From the NCBI RefSeq assembly GCF_002018365.1, contig NZ_MVKX01000006.1, positions 62,001 through 126,000 on the forward strand: a stretch of 64,000 nt of DNA. Reading direction: 5' to 3'. Positions 38,601 through 47,252 of this stretch are shown here, one piece after another (position 1 is the stretch's first letter; each line of letters opens with the position of its first letter). The translations under genes were made by a program, and so were the position numbers. Source of the DNA: Acinetobacter amyesii (GTDB lineage: Bacteria > Pseudomonadota > Gammaproteobacteria > Pseudomonadales > Moraxellaceae). The notes beneath the pieces were generated by a model. The model had not been told where the DNA came from. It did not search any database and saw nothing but the letters and a program-made list of their open reading frames with translations.

Positions 38601-39119
38601 GGTTTAGCCATCGTGCAACGCATGACCAGCCTACTCGACTACCCAGTACATGTGTTCTCAGAACTTGGTCATGGTTCGTGCTTTATGATTGAAGTCCCTG
38701 TGGTCGCTGCGCCAAAAGTGGTCGCTGCACCGACTCAAGCCGTTCCGCTGAAAACCAAAGCCTATAAGATTCTGTGCTTAGACAATGATGAAACGATTTT
38801 GGAAGGGATGTCGACCTTACTGACCAAATGGGGCTATCAAGTCTTTAAAGCCACTGAACCTGAACAGGCCATGGAATTGATTCAACAAGAAAATATTCAA
38901 GTTTGGTTGGTTGACCAACACTTGAATAACAACAAGATCGGTCTCGACTTTATTTTAGATAACCGTCAGGAAAATGTCCCTGTGGCGCTGATTACCGCAG
39001 ATTCTGATCCTGAACTACCGCAACGTCTAAAAGAGTTAAACATCGTCTTACTGAAAAAACCATTGAAACCGGCTTCACTGCGTTCATGGTTATCTGGTTT
39101 GAAAATTTCAAATCAGTAG
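35631..39119 (+). CDS. crbS: hybrid sensor histidine kinase with SLC5 transporter domain (CrbS/MxtR type)
   Basis: 1162 residues. An N-terminal SLC5-like transporter domain has about 13 helices (1-510). A PAS domain (about 654-765, WNNQYLKLFDYP) and a short coiled-coil follow. Next come the HisKA domain with phosphorylated His814 in AAASHDLLQPMHAARL and the HATPase with FVSNALRYTARG, DTGPGIAEE and GLGLGLAIV. The C-terminal receiver domain has Asp1095 in VWLVDQHLN. This architecture and the neighbours (actP, yjcH, acs, LuxR-type regulator) match CrbS/MxtR, the acetate-switch sensor that with CrbR/ErdR turns on acs and actP. The transporter domain is thought to sense or pass the substrate. It diverges from yjcH-actP. 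Confidence 0.88.
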   Translation: MNSWLIVGVLALYIALLFVCAFFGEKHASRLSTRGRMLLFSLTLGVYCSSWTFYGATGAAVREGIIFLPIYLGPLLFVALGYDIWRRLGRVRQHHAISSIADFVAARYGKSGPLASLVTILAVIAIIPYLALQLRAIALSATVILEPTAGLTGTTNSVLFLTGVLAILAMMFGTRQIANTEQHGGLMLAVAFESFVKLFALLAVAFFFVFESPENMAQISHDINTTFKDVQLKGVPESFWIQTLLAALAIICLPRQFHVAVVELRDEKHIRGARRWFAIYLILTIIAIIPIASWALHAAPAYLAIPDVAVLSLPLSYNQDWLTLLAFLGGFSASTGMLLVSSVALSIMLSNDLIMPALWRTRLLSRHDKRLPLVLKFTRRVCILAVMLLGFLFFHFFNDIDQLSVFGLLAFSAVAQFAPALIGGLYWRGGSKQGVYAGLLVGFGMWAYTLLLPTVLRSLPEQFKTFTENLLSQGPLGLSWLRPEALLGFESFDPLTHGVVWALGLNITLYIWISRVFRPSVAEQIQAESFFYYETKPLPAQSTSNDISYIHHDVARLKVGDLITLAKRITGEGPTMRAFNQFCAQNNVVLNENSSANGMWWRFTEQYLAGTIGAASARTLLTTAMVNNGLALGQVANILDQASQWQRFNQNLIMTMIDHMTQGVSVVDENMCLVAWNNQYLKLFDYPKDIVYVGCPISDLIRYNAERGECGPGSVEEHVRKRMHWMQVGSAHEFERIRKDGRVIQMRGNPIEGGGFVTTFADITAFRENEALLEGRVQDRTQQLADALSEQQLAREQADKANMSKSRFIAAASHDLLQPMHAARLFSTALEQSVQNDDDRKTLQQLDRALHGAESMLSALLDIARLEGGTIQPKRQPYPLHDLLSDLELQFKSIAAQRNIKLTVHDAQFWIDTDPQWIRRIIQNFVSNALRYTARGRVVVGVLRSARPGHIRIGVWDTGPGIAEEQRIKLFQEFERCGHTSPWGEQGLGLGLAIVQRMTSLLDYPVHVFSELGHGSCFMIEVPVVAAPKVVAAPTQAVPLKTKAYKILCLDNDETILEGMSTLLTKWGYQVFKATEPEQAMELIQQENIQVWLVDQHLNNNKIGLDFILDNRQENVPVALITADSDPELPQRLKELNIVLLKKPLKPASLRSWLSGLKISNQ

Positions 39120-39548
39120 CGCTGTTACAGGACATCGCTCTGTAAAAAATAGCCCATTTCAGTCACATGAAATGGGCTTTTGTTTACCTTGCTCTTACTT
39201 AAACTTACCGAACTTGCAAAAAAATTTGTCTCAGCGGCAAGATCATTCAAAATAACCCCGATATTTCGTCTATTTATTAGCCAGAAATATCAAATTTTGA
39301 TTGCCTATGGCAAAAGATATCGAATGCGTGAGTGAACACTTGTACACTTAGTTACAATTAAAAATCTATTTGATTTAAATAAGATTTTTATAACCAAAAA
39401 TAAAAACTAAAACTTTAGTCGTATATTTAGCTGTCGCCGTTCGTTTTAAAAATATTCATAAGAAGTTGATCAGTTTCAAGCCAATTCAAGAAGCATCATA
39501 ACTCAACACTTGAGAAGCTGATCTCCCCCGCATATTAGGAGTGATCTT
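39120..39548. other. gene-free leader region
   Basis: After the crbS terminator, AT-rich DNA without coding potential leads to the gene at 39549. AGGAG at its end is that gene's ribosome site. Confidence 0.6.
39151..39181 (+). terminator. terminator after crbS
   Basis: AGCCCATTTCA (39151-39161) pairs with TGAAATGGGCT (39168-39178), followed by T residues. Confidence 0.85.
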
Positions 39549-40316
39549 GTGAATATTTCAGAAACAATGCCGCATGGTTTTGATCAAAATCTACAGTTTC
39601 ATCGTCAGTATGGTGCCAATGCCATTTTGCCAGAGATCGACTGGCGTCAATTATTTAAGTTCAGCAAGTTAAGTGATGTGCAAGTCGAAGCGCTGGAAAC
39701 GCTCTATCACAGTGCCGTTCCTCTCGCTTTACAAGTGTTTGACGAACTGAATTTTGATGTCTTTGCGCCGAATGCCTACAAACCCCAAGGTCTTGGCTTA
39801 TTTGATCGACTGGCAGAACAAGAAGATCTACTGCTGCAAAATTTAGAAGCCGAATCCAATGGCTTAGGTTTGGACACCCGTCATCAGATTTGGAGCATGC
39901 TACTGCGTGGTGGTGCGGTCTTGGTGTTTAAAGCGTGGCTCGGTAAAGTCAAAACCGACCAAAACCAGCTAGATAAAACACAGTTTGATGAGTTATCCGA
40001 TTTACTGTTTATTAAAACAGCGCCATTTGAATTGGCACAACGTTTAAATGTCGATGCCAACTCCAAGCAAGACCATATCTTCCTGATGTATGACAATGAT
40101 GTTTATCTGGACCGTTTTAACAGTTTAGAAACTGCAGCTCTATTTGTTGATTTGGGTGTTTATGATGCTGCTTTTCTGAGTTTACGTGATGACCGTGTCG
40201 CGGATTATCTCAAAGCGCGCGGCTATGTGTCCGATGAACAAATTGATGAACTGCAATGTGCGCTCAACCCTTTGTACTGTACGGATTTGACGCCTAAGCA
40301 AGACTATATTGCTTAA
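39549..40316 (+). CDS. hypothetical cytosolic protein
   Basis: A 255-residue acidic, mostly helical protein starting at GTG with AGGAG 8 bases before it. Notable segments: PEIDWRQLFKFSKLSDVQVEALE, FDELNFDVFAPNAYKPQG and FLSLRDDRVADYLKARGYVSDEQIDEL (each partly quoted). The last resembles a small DNA/RNA-binding or adaptor helix pair. No signal peptide or membrane helix. It lies between crbS and the convergent crbR, so it may belong to the acetate regulon, but position alone supports that. No family is recognised. Confidence 0.7.
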   Translation: MNISETMPHGFDQNLQFHRQYGANAILPEIDWRQLFKFSKLSDVQVEALETLYHSAVPLALQVFDELNFDVFAPNAYKPQGLGLFDRLAEQEDLLLQNLEAESNGLGLDTRHQIWSMLLRGGAVLVFKAWLGKVKTDQNQLDKTQFDELSDLLFIKTAPFELAQRLNVDANSKQDHIFLMYDNDVYLDRFNSLETAALFVDLGVYDAAFLSLRDDRVADYLKARGYVSDEQIDELQCALNPLYCTDLTPKQDYIA

Positions 40317-40405
40317 GTTATTGTTGGATTGATTTGTCGCTTTTAATAACCGCACGGCATTTAAAGCGAAATGATCCAGCACCAGCATTAGTACTTAAAC
40401 AGCAT

Positions 40406-40440
40406 AAAAAAAGACCTCCATTGTGGAGGTCTTTTTTTTT
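40406..40440. terminator. bidirectional terminator
   Basis: An A-run plus GACCTCCA pairs with TGGAGGTC plus a 9-base T-run, loop TTG. It ends both the hypothetical gene and the convergent crbR gene. Confidence 0.92.
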
Positions 40441-40451
40441 TGAAAAAATCC

Positions 40452-41102
40452 TTAGATTTTCTTTTCTTCAATATTCAATGCATTAATTGCCAATACAGCT
40501 TGAGTTCGGTTTTGTACGCCCAACTTACGGAAAATCGCCGTTACATGCGCTTTAATAGTTGCTTCAGACACATCCAACTCATAGGCAATTTGTTTGTTCA
40601 GCAAACCTTCCGCCACCATCATTAACACGCGGAATTGTTGCGGTGTTAAAGACTGAATACGTTCTGCCAATGCTGTTTCATCTGCAGCACGTGGGTCAAA
40701 GTTCATGTTGGCAGGTAAATTTGGTGGTAACCAAATCTCGCCTTCTAAGACTTGACGAATCGCTTCACCAATGTGGCTTGGATGTGCAGATTTTGGAATA
40801 TAACCCATCGCACCATGTGCAATCGCACGTTGGATAATCGACGCTTCTTCATGCGCAGAGACCACAATGATTGGAATCGATGGATATTGTGCGCGAATAT
40901 GCACCAAGGCAGAAAAGCCTGAAGCACCCGGCAAGTTTAAATCCAATAACACAAGATCAGGCTCAGGGCCATTTTCAAGACGTTCATAGCATTCATTGAC
41001 TGCTGCAGTCTCATGAATTTGCGCCTGAGGCAAACTATAACGAACCGCCTGAATTAAAGCATGACGAAACAGCGGGTGATCATCAACGATTAAAATATTC
41101 AT
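40452..41102 (-). CDS. crbR: LuxR-type response regulator (CrbR/ErdR type)
   Basis: 216 residues. The receiver domain has acidic pair Asp7-Asp8, phosphorylation site Asp54 in LVLLDLNLPG and Lys in YIPKSAH. The C-terminal LuxR/FixJ HTH is LTPQQFRVLMMVAEGL, then NKQIAYELDVSEATIKAHV. ATG 41102 (MNILIVDDHP) is the correct start; a longer frame adds 29 residues without homology. It is the natural partner of the CrbS-type hybrid kinase. In Pseudomonas and Vibrio relatives it activates acs and actP when acetate is the carbon source. Confidence 0.88.
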   Translation of the reverse strand: MNILIVDDHPLFRHALIQAVRYSLPQAQIHETAAVNECYERLENGPEPDLVLLDLNLPGASGFSALVHIRAQYPSIPIIVVSAHEEASIIQRAIAHGAMGYIPKSAHPSHIGEAIRQVLEGEIWLPPNLPANMNFDPRAADETALAERIQSLTPQQFRVLMMVAEGLLNKQIAYELDVSEATIKAHVTAIFRKLGVQNRTQAVLAINALNIEEKKI

Positions 41103-41476
41103 AAGCAACGTGAGAGATCTTGTGCACAATGACCCTATTCTAACCACACATGCTATGTGAAGGATATGCAAGAACTTATTTTTTTGCATTTAAAATGTAG
41201 ATTTTCACCTAAAATGCGTCTTTTTTCGCATTTTCTATAAATCTTTAAATCTAATCATATTTTCATATAAATTTTATCAACACAGTAAAAATGCTTATAT
41301 CTAAGCATTATATGTTGAAATATCAACAGTTTAAAATTTGAAATTTCACGAATCTTGAGGTTTTCCCAACATATCTAAAAATCAGATAACTTTTCTGATT
41401 TTCGTTATTTTACAGTGATCCACCCATCGGGATTAATAAAAGGCATTCCGAGAAACCACACTTTTAGGTTTAAAAA
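41103..41476. other. divergent promoter region crbR / msuE
   Basis: AT-rich leader of both genes. AAAATCAGA (41379-41387) pairs perfectly with TCTGATTTT (41395-41403) around 7 bases; this could be an operator or attenuator upstream of msuE. No clear sigma54 promoter was found. Confidence 0.5.
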
Positions 41477-42208
41477 ATGTCTCAAGTTAATCTACAAAAA
41501 CCCCTGAATATTGTTGCTGTGTCAGGTGGTCTAAACAATCCATCTAAAACTGAAGCTTTGGTACAAGCCATTGTTGATGAGCTCGGTGATGCAACTCCAA
41601 TCAATGTGCATTTTATTAAGTTTAGCGAAATTGGCAATTTATTAGGTGGGGCGATTTACCGTAACCAATTGCCACAACGTGTACAAGATGACCTTGCTGC
41701 CGTTGAAGCTGCTGATGCGCTGATTGTTGGAACGCCAGTTTACCGTGCTTCATTTACAGGCCTGTTTAAACACTTCTTTGACTTTGTCGAACAAACTGCA
41801 TTGGTGGATGTACCTGTCTTGCTTGCAGCTTCAGGTGGTTCTGAACGCCACGCTTTAGTGCTTGAACATCAACTGCGTCCATTGTTCAGTTTCTTCCAAG
41901 CGCAAACATTACCGATTGGGGTCTATGCAACAGATCGTGATTTCACCCCTGAATACACCATTCATAGTGAATTACTCCGTGACCGCATTACTTTAGCTGT
42001 AGCACGTGCGCTGCCGATTTTGGAATGGGCTCCAGCCAAAGGTCAGCGTGCTGAAGTGGTGAAAGCCAAGTCTCAACAAGCCAACCAAAACTTGGGCATT
42101 AATAAGCAAATCGAGCAAGAAGAAGTCCTTCCTTCTGCAGCCGTTCCAAGTTTGGATGCTGCTGAAGCTCGACTGCATAGTAAAAAGCCAAAAACGCAAG
42201 TGGCCTAA
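41477..42208 (+). CDS. msuE: NADPH-dependent FMN reductase (MsuE-like)
   Basis: 243 residues of the flavodoxin-like NADPH:FMN reductase fold. VAVSGGLNNPSKTEALV is the phosphate-binding loop and VGTPVYRASFTGLFKHFFDFVE the flavin-contact block. These reductases supply reduced FMN to two-component monooxygenases. The sfnG gene follows by 39 bases, so the pair forms an operon for dimethyl sulfone or methanesulfonate use. A C-terminal extension (from about 185) is Gln/Ala/Lys-rich, absent in short relatives. Sulfate-starvation control is expected from the family. Confidence 0.9.
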   Translation: MSQVNLQKPLNIVAVSGGLNNPSKTEALVQAIVDELGDATPINVHFIKFSEIGNLLGGAIYRNQLPQRVQDDLAAVEAADALIVGTPVYRASFTGLFKHFFDFVEQTALVDVPVLLAASGGSERHALVLEHQLRPLFSFFQAQTLPIGVYATDRDFTPEYTIHSELLRDRITLAVARALPILEWAPAKGQRAEVVKAKSQQANQNLGINKQIEQEEVLPSAAVPSLDAAEARLHSKKPKTQVA

Positions 42209-42247
42209 ACACCACAGCATAACAATTCGATCCCGAGGGTTTGCAAA

Positions 42248-43354
42248 ATGTCAGTACAAGAAAAAAACATTACATTTGCGTATTGGGTACCAAACGTCAG
42301 TGGTGGTTTGGTGGTCAGTAATATTGAACAGCGTACCGATTGGAGCTATGACTATAACGTGCGTTTGGCACAAGCTGCAGAAAAAAGTGGCTTTGATTAT
42401 GCGCTGACTCAAATTCGTTTTACCGCAGGCTATAACGCGGAAAATCAACACGAATCTGTCAGTTTCAGTCATGGTATTTTAGCCAAAACCGAAAAGCTCA
42501 AAGTCATTGCAGCGATTTTACCCGGCCCTTGGAAACCGGCTCTGGCTGCAAAACAATTGGCGACCATCGATCATCTTACCAATGGCCGTATTGCGATTAA
42601 TGTTGTGAGTGGTTGGTTCCGTGGAGAGTTTGATGCGATTGGTGAAGAATGGCCCGAGCATGATCAACGCTATGCGCGCTCTGAAGAATTCATTCGTAGC
42701 CTAAAAGGTGTTTGGACGCAGGATAACTTTAGTTTTGATGGTAAATACTATCAATTTAAAGACTACACCCTATCTCCAAAACCGGTGCAAAAACCGCATA
42801 TCGAAATCTTCCAAGGCGGCAGCTCACGTGCAGCACGTGACATGGCATCACGTGTTTCCGACTGGTACTTCACCAACGGCAATACCCCTGCTGAATTGAA
42901 AAAGCAGATCGACGATATTCGTGAAAAAGCCAAAGCCAATAACCATCAGGTCAAAATCGGCGTCAATGCCTTCATCATTGCCCGAGATACGGAGGAAGAA
43001 GCCCAAGCGGTGCTTCAAGCGATTATCGACAATGCCAATACCGAAGCGGTCAATGCCTTTGGCGATGCAACTCGTGAAGCAGGTGCATCCACCAAAGAAG
43101 GCGAAGGAAACTGGGCAAAATCTACTTTTGAAGATTTGGTTCAATATAACGACGGCTTTAAAACCAATCTGATTGGCACGCCACAACAAATTGCTGAACG
43201 CATTGTGGAACTCAAAAGTGTAGGCGTCGATTTGGTTCTCTCAGGTTTTCTCCACTTCATTGAAGAAGTGGAATACTTTGGCGAAAAAGTGTTGCCACTG
43301 GTTCGTGAACTGGAAGCTCAACAGCAGCAAGTTGTGCAGGCTAAATCAGCATAA
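42248..43354 (+). CDS. sfnG: FMNH2-dependent dimethyl sulfone monooxygenase
   Basis: 368 residues of the bacterial luciferase-like TIM barrel. FAYWVPNVSGGLVVSN at the start, AAILPGPWKPALAAKQLATIDH, NVVSGWFRGEFDAIGE and QGGSSRAARDMASR (the phosphate-binding loop for FMN) are all characteristic of SfnG. It converts dimethyl sulfone to methanesulfinate using FMNH2 delivered by MsuE. It gives the cell organic sulfur when sulfate is scarce. Strong terminators follow. A third sulfur-related enzyme (DszC-like) lies at 46074. Confidence 0.93.
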   Translation: MSVQEKNITFAYWVPNVSGGLVVSNIEQRTDWSYDYNVRLAQAAEKSGFDYALTQIRFTAGYNAENQHESVSFSHGILAKTEKLKVIAAILPGPWKPALAAKQLATIDHLTNGRIAINVVSGWFRGEFDAIGEEWPEHDQRYARSEEFIRSLKGVWTQDNFSFDGKYYQFKDYTLSPKPVQKPHIEIFQGGSSRAARDMASRVSDWYFTNGNTPAELKKQIDDIREKAKANNHQVKIGVNAFIIARDTEEEAQAVLQAIIDNANTEAVNAFGDATREAGASTKEGEGNWAKSTFEDLVQYNDGFKTNLIGTPQQIAERIVELKSVGVDLVLSGFLHFIEEVEYFGEKVLPLVRELEAQQQQVVQAKSA

Positions 43355-43417
43355 TTGTTGATGCAGTCACAGCTCATATAATCAGCATAATAATCACAAC
43401 CGGCTCACTTCACTTTC

Positions 43418-43448
43418 CTCCCCTAAGGCTCGGCTTAGGGGATTTTTT
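43418..43448 (+). terminator. terminator after sfnG
   Basis: TCCCCTAAG pairs with CTTAGGGGA around GCTCGG, followed by TTTTTT. Confidence 0.92.
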
Positions 43449-43510
43449 ATCGCCAGTCCAATTTAAAGACATGCTCTGTTTCTACAAAACGAACGGATCT
43501 GTAAACAAAG

Positions 43511-43539
43511 AAAAAGCCCGACATCCTGTCGGGCTTTTT
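43511..43539. terminator. second strong terminator
   Basis: AAAAAGCCCGACA (43511-43523) pairs with 43527-43539, with a TCC loop. It could end read-through or a short RNA between the two hairpins. Confidence 0.85.
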
Positions 43540-43849
43540 CTATATGGATACTTAAGCATGACTCCTGTCTTGCTTCACAGTCCTGATGGTGAACACTTTG
43601 TTATTGTTTTATGTTCCGGAACGTCCTGTTCCTGTATGAGTTCATCTTAGGTAAAATTTAAAAGTGCGCCTAGCGTCAAAAACTTCGTTGCTTGTACGCT
43701 TAAGCTGACAGGATTGTGCGCAATCGGTTAACTTAAACCATAGATATTATATGGTTTTTTATAAAAATCGATATTTTTTAGATGATTTTATCACCAATAG
43801 ACACCCCGTATTTCCTGTAATATTTCCAACAAAACAAGAGGCAATAAAC

Positions 43850-45268
43850 ATGCAACTGGTTTGGTTTCGACAAGATTTAAGGCGACATGACCATAGTGCT
43901 CTGTGGCAGGCGACACAGTCTGGTCCGACGGTTGCCTTTATTGCGCTTTCTCCTGAACAATGGACAAGGCATGATGATGCCCCCATTAAAATCCATCGCT
44001 ATCTTGCCCAACTAGAACTTTTGCGACAACAATTGGCTGAACTAAATATTCCACTGATTATTCAGCATATTCCCGATTGGTCAGACATCGCTACTGAGCT
44101 TTTAACCTTATGTACTCAGCTCAATGTACACACGGTTCATGCACATATTGAACACGGTGTGAATGAACTCCAACGCGATCATCAAGTACAACAGTTATTA
44201 GAACAGCAGCAGATCTCTGTCGAGCTGTACCATGACCGCACCCTGTTTCCTGTTGGCAGTATTCGCAATCAATCTGGACATCCTTATCAGGTTTTCGGTG
44301 CATTTAAGAAAAATTGCTACGAGAAACTGACCATCAGTGTGCCCAGTTGTTATCCTGCGATCGAAGCCCAAACGGCTCTCGCCCCGCATCAGCTATGGCA
44401 AAATGAATTTGATCTGCGTCCTTTTTATCCCGCAGGGCTGTTAGCTGCTCAGATCGAGCTTTGGCCGATTGGGGAAGATCATGCACAGCAATGCTTAGAT
44501 GAATTCATAGAACAACATCTGCGTCGTTATGCTGATGATCGGGACTATCCAGCGCTCAATGGAACCAGTCGAATTGGCTTGTATCTCAACTTGGGCATCT
44601 TGTCTATTCGCCAATGTCTGCAAGCCCTGTTTCGTGAACAAGGTGGCTATTTCCAGATCGACCACAGAGGGCAACAAACGTGGCTCGATGAACTGCTTTG
44701 GCGTGAATTTTATCAGCACATTTTATTTGACTACCCGCAGGTTTCTCAGCGCCAGCCGTTTCAAACCAAAACCTTAAAAATAAAATGGCGCCATGCACCA
44801 CAAGACTTGGCTGCATGGCAGCAAGGTCAGACAGGCATTCCAATTGTCGATGCAGGAATGCGTCAACTACGGGCTACGGGTTGGATGCATAATCGGGTGC
44901 GGATGATTTGTGCCATGTTCCTCAGCAAAAATCTACTGATCGATTGGCGGTTGGGGGAGCAATGGTTTATGCAGCACCTTGTCGATGGTGACTTAGCGGC
45001 CAATAATGGCGGTTGGCAATGGTGCGCCTCGACGGGTACAGATGCTGTACCTTATTTTCGGATTTTCAACCCGATCAACCAATCTCAGAAATTTGATCCG
45101 AACGGGGATTATTTACGTCAATGGCTACCTGAACTGGCAGATTTGGATGCCAAACAAATTCACCAACCCTTTGCCAAAAATCCTCAACAGGAATTGAACT
45201 ACCCTCAACCGATCGTCGATTTAAAGCAGTCTCGCTTAGCTGCAATTGAAACTTTCCGAGCATTGTAG
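43850..45268 (+). CDS. phr: deoxyribodipyrimidine photolyase
   Basis: 472 residues, exactly the length of E. coli PhrB. The N-terminal Rossmann domain starts MQLVWFRQDLRRHDHSAL (antenna-binding). The C-terminal FAD domain has TGIPIVDAGMRQLRATGWMHNRVRM and GGWQWCASTGTDAVPYFRIFNP (partly quoted). It splits cyclobutane pyrimidine dimers with blue light. ATG 43850 is preferred by homology and the AGAGG site; an upstream ATG at 43751 would add 33 unlike residues. Located between sfnG and riboflavin synthase. Confidence 0.95.
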   Translation: MQLVWFRQDLRRHDHSALWQATQSGPTVAFIALSPEQWTRHDDAPIKIHRYLAQLELLRQQLAELNIPLIIQHIPDWSDIATELLTLCTQLNVHTVHAHIEHGVNELQRDHQVQQLLEQQQISVELYHDRTLFPVGSIRNQSGHPYQVFGAFKKNCYEKLTISVPSCYPAIEAQTALAPHQLWQNEFDLRPFYPAGLLAAQIELWPIGEDHAQQCLDEFIEQHLRRYADDRDYPALNGTSRIGLYLNLGILSIRQCLQALFREQGGYFQIDHRGQQTWLDELLWREFYQHILFDYPQVSQRQPFQTKTLKIKWRHAPQDLAAWQQGQTGIPIVDAGMRQLRATGWMHNRVRMICAMFLSKNLLIDWRLGEQWFMQHLVDGDLAANNGGWQWCASTGTDAVPYFRIFNPINQSQKFDPNGDYLRQWLPELADLDAKQIHQPFAKNPQQELNYPQPIVDLKQSRLAAIETFRAL

Positions 45269-45393
45269 GCCATTGCCAAGATCGAACTGCTAGTGATCAA
45301 AATGCTGTACTGAAATGGTCACTCTAAGGCATAGCCGAGCGGTCGTTTTGTCCCTACAATACAGAAAACGCAAATCATTTTAGAGACGCTCAC

Positions 45394-46008
45394 ATGTATA
45401 CAGGCATCGTGCAAGGTTTAGAAAAAGTCTTAGACATTCGTCAAGGCAATGGCTTCACAACCTTAGTGATTTCAAATCATCAGGATTTTTTTCATGATGT
45501 CTTTATCGGGGCAAGTGTGGCGATTAATGGCGTATGTTTAACGGCCACACAAATTGATTTGGCAGCCAACCAAGTACATTTTGATGTCTCAGATTTGACC
45601 AATCAACTCACCACACTAAAAGCTCTCAAGGCCGGTGATGAGGTCAATGTCGAACGCTCAGCCAAAGTTGGGGCAGAAAATGGTGGTCACAATCTATATG
45701 GTCATATCGAAGGCACAGCCACGATCAAAAACTTAGAACATCGTGGGGAAACCTTTCATCTCGATATTCACATTCCGGCAGGCAATATTAAATATTTCTT
45801 TCTCAAAGGTTTTATTGGACTCAATGGTTGCAGTTTGACTGTGAACCGTGTTGATCGTGCCAACAGTGAAATTTCAATCGATCTTATTCCTGAAACACTG
45901 CGCCTCACTACATGGAAAGATGTTCAAGTCGGTGATGCCGTGAATTATGAAATTGATCAAACGACGCGAACCTTAGTCGATACCTTAGAAAATATTCATC
46001 AGCGTTAA
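45394..46008 (+). CDS. ribC: riboflavin synthase alpha subunit
   Basis: 204 residues. Two tandem lumazine-binding domains: MYTGIVQGLEKV with GASVAINGVCLTAT (first), and HIEGTATIKNLEHRG with KGFIGLNGCSLTV (second). The enzyme joins two lumazine molecules to riboflavin as a trimer. Unlike the rib operon copies, it stands alone without ribD/ribBA/ribH, so the cell may have another copy. It resembles the gamma-proteobacterial RibC form (MFTGIVQG-type). Its neighbours are flavoenzymes, which could be coincidence. A 19-bp terminator follows. Confidence 0.9.
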   Translation: MYTGIVQGLEKVLDIRQGNGFTTLVISNHQDFFHDVFIGASVAINGVCLTATQIDLAANQVHFDVSDLTNQLTTLKALKAGDEVNVERSAKVGAENGGHNLYGHIEGTATIKNLEHRGETFHLDIHIPAGNIKYFFLKGFIGLNGCSLTVNRVDRANSEISIDLIPETLRLTTWKDVQVGDAVNYEIDQTTRTLVDTLENIHQR

Positions 46009-46020
46009 ATCGACTGACAG

Positions 46021-46063
46021 CACATTGCAAAAAGCCTCCCTTTCGGAGGCTTTTTGCAATGTG
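46021..46063. terminator. long 19-bp terminator hairpin
   Basis: Bases 46021-46039 are the exact complement of 46045-46063, with a 5-base loop (CTTTC). It serves both ribC and the convergent DszC-like gene. Confidence 0.92.
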
Positions 46064-46073
46064 CATTATACGT

Positions 46074-47252
46074 TTAAGAATAAAAACTTGGGTCTGGCAC
46101 TTTGGCTGTGAGCACCCATTCACCAACTTCCTGATATTTATAATCAATCGGATCATGTAAGGTTTGGGTACGCACATTGCGCCAGAAGCGGTCTAAATTC
46201 AATTTGGCCGTCGTGGCACGTGCGCCCATCACTTGGAAAATATTTTGCGTAATGTACAGCGAGCTATTGGTGGCTGCGATTTTGGCTGTTGCAATCGCAA
46301 TAGAGACTTCTCCACGTTGTTCCGCCGTCAAAGCTTCACCAATCTCCCAAGCCCCTTGCAAACGTTGAACCGCTTTATCTGCCAATAAACGTACACTTTC
46401 TAATTGCACATAAAACTCAGCAAAATGCTTTTGAATGAAAGGGTCATTCACTGCATTTTCAGCCAATGATTTTGACCACGCTTTTTGGTTTTGAACCGTC
46501 TGTTTTGCTGTTTCAAAAGCCCCTTCTGCCACCCCCAAAAACATATGCACAAAGATCAACTGTGCAATCAACGGACGCAAACTTGAATACGGCGTACTCA
46601 AAGGTCCTGGGTTCAGTAGTAATTCATCTTTGGAAATTTTGACCTGTTCGAAATGGCTGCTTCCACTGTCGGTTTGACGTTGTCCCATATTGTCCCAATC
46701 GCCGAGAAAACTAACGCCTTCACGTGCTGTAGGAATCACCCCGATCAATAATTTTCCATCTTCATTGAAGCCAGAACACAGCAAAATGTCTGAATCCATA
46801 GAACCCGAACAGAAGCTTTTATCGCCATGAAAGACGTATTCGTGTTCAGACAGTTGCGTCGCTGTCGTACGACGGTCTAAGGGGTTTAAGGTGTTGCCCC
46901 AAAATAAATGCTCACGTGCAGTCTGTTCAAACCACGGGCCATATTGCTCGGGCTGCGCGAACAACTGTACGGTTGCAATCAATAAATGATGAAAACCATA
47001 AACATGCGCCAATGAGCTATCCACTTGAGCAATGCTTTGAATGGTTTTAAAAATCGTCTGCCAATCTGCACCCTGTCCACCGTATTGCTGTCCAATGGAC
47101 AGTGCAAGCAAACCACTTTGACGAATCAAATCACGTTCAGCTTTGGGATTTCCCCCCTGCTTATCGCGCTGAGCAGCCGTCGTGGCAAATTCTGCCGCCA
47201 GTTTTTGGGCAATATCGATCGGATCTTGAGTCAATGGAGTTGAAGCGTTCAT
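46074..47252 (-). CDS. acyl-CoA dehydrogenase-fold flavin monooxygenase (DszC/SfnB-like)
   Basis: 392 residues with the acyl-CoA dehydrogenase fold: GGNPKAERDLIRQSGLLAL at the start, FWGNTLNPLDRR, and a C-terminal QVMGARATTAKLNLDRFWRNVRT block. The active-site carboxylate of true dehydrogenases is not evident, and the ending matches the DszC/SfnB group of FMN-dependent S-oxidising or sulfur-acquisition enzymes. It probably oxidises an organosulfur compound with reduced flavin from MsuE-type reductases. Transcription is opposite to sfnG. An inverted repeat region lies upstream. The exact substrate is unknown. Confidence 0.82.
   Translation of the reverse strand: MNASTPLTQDPIDIAQKLAAEFATTAAQRDKQGGNPKAERDLIRQSGLLALSIGQQYGGQGADWQTIFKTIQSIAQVDSSLAHVYGFHHLLIATVQLFAQPEQYGPWFEQTAREHLFWGNTLNPLDRRTTATQLSEHEYVFHGDKSFCSGSMDSDILLCSGFNEDGKLLIGVIPTAREGVSFLGDWDNMGQRQTDSGSSHFEQVKISKDELLLNPGPLSTPYSSLRPLIAQLIFVHMFLGVAEGAFETAKQTVQNQKAWSKSLAENAVNDPFIQKHFAEFYVQLESVRLLADKAVQRLQGAWEIGEALTAEQRGEVSIAIATAKIAATNSSLYITQNIFQVMGARATTAKLNLDRFWRNVRTQTLHDPIDYKYQEVGEWVLTAKVPDPSFYS

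Larger units (their letters stand above)
43355..43849. other. gene-free stretch with two terminators
   Basis: Holds the sfnG terminator (43418-43448), a second strong hairpin (43511-43539) and a 10-base palindrome GTTCCGGAAC at 43613-43622 in the phr leader. Otherwise no gene. Confidence 0.6.

Noticed and set aside
41340..41476. Sigma54 promoter before msuE-sfnG
   Set aside because: No TGGCAC-N5-TTGC match with correct spacing was found, although the family is often SfnR/sigma54 controlled.
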